From: an uncultured Cyclobacteriaceae bacterium
Lineage (GTDB): Bacteria; Bacteroidota; Bacteroidia; Cytophagales; Cyclobacteriaceae
Direction: 5' to 3'
DNA: 46,725 bases
NCBI GenBank assembly: GCA_905479015.1
Contig: CAJQKV010000010.1
Coordinates: forward strand, 1 to 46,725
In this document: piece after piece, positions 43,603 through 46,725 of the stretch
How the letters are laid out: each line of letters starts with the position of its first letter
Numbering within the stretch: position 1 is the stretch's first letter
The notes under the pieces: model-generated
Told to the model about the DNA's origin: nothing
What the model saw: the letters and a program-made list of their open reading frames with translations, nothing else
The model's database searches: none
Program-made: the position numbers and the translations under genes

Positions 43603-44171
43603 GTTCAAAAGAGGAATTAAGAAAGCATATTTTAATGTATCGAAAGATGCTCGATGCTCAGGTGTATATCGAGCGCAATCAGCAGATTCAAAACCTTTGC
43701 TTAGGGTTGATGGAAAATCTTAATATTCAATGTTTTCACACCTATCTCGCCATAGGCAAAAATAAAGAACCAGAGACTCAAACCATCATTCAAGCTTCTT
43801 GGTCCTGCGGACGTCAGGTCTTGATATCCAAAACAGATTTTCAAAATAGGAGCATGTCTCATCATACTTATGAGTCGACCGATAAAATCCAAGTCAATCG
43901 CTATGGTATTCCAGAACCGTTGCATCAGGCTTCTGCTGCTCTAGATGATTTACAAGCGATTCTGGTGCCCTTGTTAGTTGTGGATAAGAAAGGGAATAGG
44001 ATTGGCTACGGAAAAGGCTATTATGACGAATTATTGAGTGAAATCAGCCATCTAAAGGTTCAAAAGATAGGATTATGCCTGAGTGGCCCAGTTGATTTAA
44101 TTCCTTATGTCGAGGCGCATGACGTTGCGTTAGATTATTGTATTACACCCCATAAAGTATATCGATTTTGA
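43590..44171 (+). CDS. 5-formyltetrahydrofolate cyclo-ligase
   Basis: The enzyme converts 5-formyl-THF to 5,10-methenyl-THF with ATP. The 193-residue protein starts SSKEELRKHILMYRKML, as the family does, and carries KIQVNRYGIPEP and the signature GYGKGYYDELL. The start is probably TTG at 43590, inside the end of bshC (13-bp overlap), because the first ATG (43635) would remove the conserved KEELRK helix. The stop overlaps the ypdA TTG in TTGA. It is therefore part of the bshC-ypdA message. Confidence 0.9.
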   Translation: MGGISSKEELRKHILMYRKMLDAQVYIERNQQIQNLCLGLMENLNIQCFHTYLAIGKNKEPETQTIIQASWSCGRQVLISKTDFQNRSMSHHTYESTDKIQVNRYGIPEPLHQASAALDDLQAILVPLLVVDKKGNRIGYGKGYYDELLSEISHLKVQKIGLCLSGPVDLIPYVEAHDVALDYCITPHKVYRF

Positions 44172-45127
44172 AAGTAGATTGTTTGATTATTGGAGCGGGC
44201 CCGATTGGCCTTGCTTGTGCCATAGCCGCTAAAAAGGCAGGGTTGAGTAACTTGATTGTAGATCGGGGGACTTTGGTTAATTCAATCTATCATTATCCGG
44301 CAAACATGACCTTCTTCTCTACTTCAGATAGATTAGAAATAGGGGAAGTCCCCTTTATTTCAAACAGTCCCAAACCTACGAGATCCGAAGCCTTAGAATA
44401 CTATAGAAGGGTAACACTTGCTTGGGATTTAAAGATCAATTTGTATGAAGAAATCGTCAGTGTCGTTAAGGAAGATCAACTTTTTGATGTAAAGACGACA
44501 AAAACCACGCATCAAGCAACTTCAATTATTGTGGCAACGGGCTTTTACGATTTGCCATTTTTGTTAAATATTCCTGGCGAATCCCTTTCTAAAGTCAGAC
44601 ATTATTATCAGGAGGCACATCCTTATTTTGGTATGAATGTAGCGGTTATCGGATCTGCTAATTCTGCAGTAGACGCTGCCTTAGATACCTACAGGAAAGG
44701 GGCAAAAAAGGTAACGATGATTATTCGCGAAGCTGAAATCGGATCCAATGTGAAGTATTGGGCTCGGCCTGATATTATAAATAGAATAGAGGAAGGAGCC
44801 ATAAAAGCCCATTTTGAATCAACGATTACCGAGATCCGACAGGATGAGATTGACATTAAGACACGCGAGGATAAGATTACTCTTGTCAATGATTTTGTTC
44901 TTGCGATGACAGGCTATCAGCCAGATTTTAATTTTTTAACTTCTATGGGTGTAAGGATAGGAACAGATGTCAATCAAACGCCTTTTCATAATTCTGAAAC
45001 TATGGAAACCAATGTTCCAGGAATTTTTCTTGCTGGGGTTATTTGTGGAGGCCTAAAAACGAATAAATGGTTTATTGAGAATTCTCGTGAGCATGCTGAA
45101 TTAATTATTAAAAAATTAATTTCTTGA
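44168..45127 (+). CDS. ypdA: YpdA-type bacillithiol disulfide reductase
   Basis: The 319-residue flavoprotein has IIGAGPIGLACA (7-18) for FAD, VAVIGSANSAVDAALD for NADPH, and AGVICGGLKTNKWFIENSRE near the end. These are typical of YpdA, which reduces bacillithiol disulfide. The start is TTG at 44168, overlapping the previous stop by 4 bp. It gives MKVDCLIIGAGP, matching family N-termini, while no ATG does. Together with bshC it makes bacillithiol use likely in this organism. Confidence 0.88.
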   Translation: MKVDCLIIGAGPIGLACAIAAKKAGLSNLIVDRGTLVNSIYHYPANMTFFSTSDRLEIGEVPFISNSPKPTRSEALEYYRRVTLAWDLKINLYEEIVSVVKEDQLFDVKTTKTTHQATSIIVATGFYDLPFLLNIPGESLSKVRHYYQEAHPYFGMNVAVIGSANSAVDAALDTYRKGAKKVTMIIREAEIGSNVKYWARPDIINRIEEGAIKAHFESTITEIRQDEIDIKTREDKITLVNDFVLAMTGYQPDFNFLTSMGVRIGTDVNQTPFHNSETMETNVPGIFLAGVICGGLKTNKWFIENSREHAELIIKKLIS

Positions 45128-45218
45128 TTGCCTTAATCCTAGAAGGGATCCCTAAATGCGATTTTTTAGTAAGAGGTTAATGAATGGTATTAAGTAACTG
45201 ATATTATTATTTTCGGAG

Positions 45219-45369
45219 TTCATATCAAGAAATAAGTATTTGATTACAGCGGATTTGAAAGAGAAATATTGAAGAGCCATCTTAGCAACATGGTTTTGGA
45301 GATGTTTCTCCAGTGGTTGGTTGTTTTAAAGGCATTCTGTGGTGGGATGCCTTTTTTTTGCCTAAGATT
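45219..45369 (+). ncRNA. Putative structured small RNA, repeat copy 1
   Basis: This 151-nt element is nearly identical to the copy at 45463-45615. From 5' to 3' it holds a weak hairpin ATCAA/TTGAT (near 45224-45244), hairpin GCCAT/ATGGT (45276-45280 with 45290-45294) and hairpin TTGGAGA/TCTCCAG (45296-45302 with 45307-45313). It ends in a terminator, AAAGGCAT/ATGCCTTT (45328-45335 with 45347-45354) followed by eight T. No open frame of note. It starts 91 bp after ypdA on the same strand. It could instead be a mobile miniature repeat, but no terminal inverted repeats are seen. Confidence 0.55.
45328..45359 (+). terminator. Intrinsic terminator of repeat copy 1
   Basis: An 8-bp stem (AAAGGCAT/ATGCCTTT) with an 11-nt loop and a run of eight T. 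It could also terminate the ypdA message. Confidence 0.8.
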
Positions 45370-45462
45370 CAAGAGGCACCCTAGCTATAAAAGGTAGTAG
45401 ACTTCCACTGGGCACCGCCGTATTTTGAGGGGTCTTATTTCCTTATCACAGTTTTTCCGGAT

Positions 45463-45615
45463 TTCATATCAAGAAATAAGTATTTGATTACAGCGGATTT
45501 GAAAGATAAATATTGAAGGACCATCTTAGCAATATGGTTTTGGAGATCCTTCTCCAATGGTTGGTTGTTTTAAAGGCATTCTGTGGTGAGGATGCCTTTA
45601 TTTTTTGACTAAGAT
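45463..45615 (+). ncRNA. Putative structured small RNA, repeat copy 2
   Basis: This copy is 153 nt. It differs from copy 1 at only about a dozen positions. In the hairpins GCCAT/ATGGT becomes ACCAT/ATGGT (45520-45524 with 45534-45538), and TCTCCAG becomes TCTCCAA opposite TTGGAGA (45540-45546 with 45551-45557). The loop TGTT becomes TCCT. The terminator stem is unchanged (45572-45579 with 45592-45599) while its loop gains a base. The pattern favours a conserved RNA structure. Conservation with copy 3 also extends about 40 bp upstream of the element. Confidence 0.55.
45572..45606 (+). terminator. Intrinsic terminator of repeat copy 2
   Basis: The same 8-bp stem as in copy 1, with a 12-nt loop, followed by TTTATTTTTT. 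Confidence 0.75.
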
Positions 45616-45704
45616 TTAGATTTGTTTCCGTTGCTTAAATACCTTTTTATGTTTAATAAACTAAGCTTGATCTTAGAGAAGAGCAGATGCCCGTGGTTTA
45701 AATA

Positions 45705-45731
45705 AAAAACCCTCCAATGGGAGGGTTTTTT
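45705..45731 (-). terminator. GC-rich intrinsic terminator after the exported-protein gene
   Basis: AAAAACCCTCC/GGAGGGTTTTT forms a strong stem with a 4-nt loop and A/T runs on both sides, so it may act on both strands. Confidence 0.85.
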
Positions 45732-45760
45732 ATCATCAATAGAATTAAACTATTGATGAT
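45732..45760 (-). terminator. Second hairpin at the stop codon
   Basis: A perfect 11-bp inverted repeat (ATCATCAATAG/CTATTGATGAT, 7-nt loop) starts at the stop codon of the minus-strand gene and sits directly before the GC-rich terminator. It may protect the 3' end of the message. Confidence 0.55.
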
Positions 45761-46449
45761 TATTCATTGGTGTAGGCAGCAAGAACATTAAGAGTATAAT
45801 TTGAGGGAGAAACTGCGCCCCCATTATTTTTCGTCCATTCGGCCCACTCTTTGACATATTTTTCTTCTAAAACTTTTTGGTCCATTAGATCACTAAAATC
45901 GGCGGCACCAATGGCTACCCAATGCGAAATATTTTCGCCTCCTCCTATGTCATAGGTTCCAAATGCAACAGGTCTGTCTCCTCTTGTTTGTGAGGTTTGT
46001 TTCACTAATTTGTCATGAGCGACCTTAAATGCCGCAGGATTATCCAATTTTAGGTCATATATTTGGACATAAGGATAATCACTCCATGAGCCACCTTCAG
46101 CACTGAGAAACCGACCCGCATATGAGGTCCCCCATTCTTCAATAAAATGGTTAAGTTTTTCAATGAATAATTCCCATTCAAATTCTTGCGTATCTCCCTC
46201 TACTCTTCCAATTTTACCTACTTCTCCAAAAAGAATCACTCTGTGTGAGTATGGATTGTCTCCATGAGCAATTCTTTCAATTTGAATACCACCGGATTTA
46301 AATTTAGCATCACCCCATTGCTCTTCAGCGAGCTTGGCAATGGCTTCTTCCATCCCTGGCTTGGCATTGAAATTCCAAAGTTGAAAAGTATTTTGAGCAA
46401 ATAAAGTGTTGGCTGAAAATACAGCTATTAAGATTAATAATTTTTTCAT
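45760..46449 (-). CDS. Exported protein of unknown function, two ABM-like halves
   Basis: I start at the ATG at 46449 instead of 46473, because it gives a typical signal peptide (MKKLLILIAVFSANTLFAQ). The mature protein is about 210 residues. Two halves look related. The first opens FQLWNFNAKPGMEEAIAKLA and closes SHRVILFGEVGKI; the second opens YVQIYDLKLDNPAAFKVAHD and closes SHWVAIGAADFSDL. Each resembles a ferredoxin-like (antibiotic biosynthesis monooxygenase or NIPSNAP type) domain, but this is inference. No catalytic residues are recognised. It is a single-gene unit ending in tandem hairpins and flanked on both sides by copies of the putative small RNA repeat. Confidence 0.65.
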   Translation of the reverse strand: MKKLLILIAVFSANTLFAQNTFQLWNFNAKPGMEEAIAKLAEEQWGDAKFKSGGIQIERIAHGDNPYSHRVILFGEVGKIGRVEGDTQEFEWELFIEKLNHFIEEWGTSYAGRFLSAEGGSWSDYPYVQIYDLKLDNPAAFKVAHDKLVKQTSQTRGDRPVAFGTYDIGGGENISHWVAIGAADFSDLMDQKVLEEKYVKEWAEWTKNNGGAVSPSNYTLNVLAAYTNE

Positions 46450-46697
46450 TTTAAATCGATTTATAGTTAGCAAAATTTAAAAATAGATATATTTTTAAAG
46501 AGATACAAATTTCAGAACTTGGTGAAATGAACGGCGGATCATATAAATTAGGGAGCTTTTATATATTCAATTGACATGTATCTATATCAAGGATGCTATA
46601 AAAGAGCAGTTGTTATAGCTATAAATGATGCCATACTTTCGCTCATCATCTTGATGTATTGAGAGGCCTCATTTCCTTTATCCTAGTTTTTCCTATT

Positions 46698-46725
46698 TTC
46701 ATATCAAGAAATAAGTATTTGATTA
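46698..46725 (+). repeat. Repeat copy 3, cut by the window edge
   Basis: The last 28 bases repeat the first 28 bases of copies 1 and 2. The 40 bp before it (about 46657-46697) also resemble the 40 bp before copy 2. The rest of the copy lies outside the window. Confidence 0.75.

Noticed and set aside
45219-45615. Repeat as a short protein-coding gene
   Set aside because: No shared open frame is kept between the copies; the terminator loop gains one base and stops occur throughout.
45219-46725. Integron attC or CRISPR interpretation of the repeats
   Set aside because: The repeats are not palindromic over their length, lack attC core sites at their ends, and are too long and too unevenly spaced for CRISPR. 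No integrase or cas gene is visible.

Overview
The window looks like a piece of a chromosome from a free-living member of the Bacteroidota. The signs are families largely confined to that phylum (DUF4783, DUF6048, DUF6452, and DUF5107 with TPRs), bacillithiol genes, a CNNM/CorC protein next to PpiD and LptC, AT-rich spacers, almost no Shine-Dalgarno sequences, and TAnnTTTG -7 promoter elements. The order within the phylum cannot be fixed from sequence alone. No rRNA, tRNA, CRISPR array, phage or transposase gene was seen.

Layout. (1) 1-9.4 kb is an accessory, decaying stretch. It holds a DUF5107/TPR protein that has lost its 5' end, a large lipoprotein resembling a glycoside hydrolase (DUF6067/GH123-like), a heavily damaged pseudogene of a heme-binding/dehydrogenase-like family, and broken DoxX and Crp/Fnr genes. 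(2) 9.4-16.9 kb is mostly housekeeping: a fatty acid hydroxylase, purK-purE, gpmI, a DUF4783 protein, nadC, a YcxB-like protein and recX. (3) 16.9-22.3 kb is sugar uptake: a GH13 alpha-glucosidase with an SSS sodium/solute symporter, a 635-bp stretch without a recognisable gene, and a GntP-type gluconate permease. (4) 22.3-33.3 kb is a long minus-strand run: a DUF4105/Lnb-like protein, suhB, rsmI, a pterin dehydratase, a DUF493 protein, a PpiD-like chaperone, a CNNM/CorC protein, lptC, a TPR protein, an outer-membrane protein and coaX. Much of it serves the envelope. (5) 33.3-45.1 kb is core metabolism and information processing: anmK, aspartate kinase, ribH, a YfgM-like TPR protein, pdhA, recF with a DUF721/DciA-like gene, a DUF6048/DUF6452 pair, rimO, bshC, 5-formyl-THF cyclo-ligase and ypdA. 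bshC and ypdA together point to bacillithiol as the low-molecular-weight thiol. (6) 45.1-46.7 kb holds an exported protein of unknown function among copies of a dispersed repeat.

The best candidate for something undescribed is the repeat at 45219-45369 and 45463-45615, with a third copy starting at 46698 and cut by the window edge. Each full copy is about 150 nt and ends in its own intrinsic terminator. The differences between copies fall in hairpin loops or keep pairing (G-U replacing A-U), which fits a family of small structured RNAs. The second notable theme is clustered gene decay over 5.8-9.4 kb. The third is that several -7 elements lie only 4-7 nt before start codons, which predicts leaderless mRNAs.
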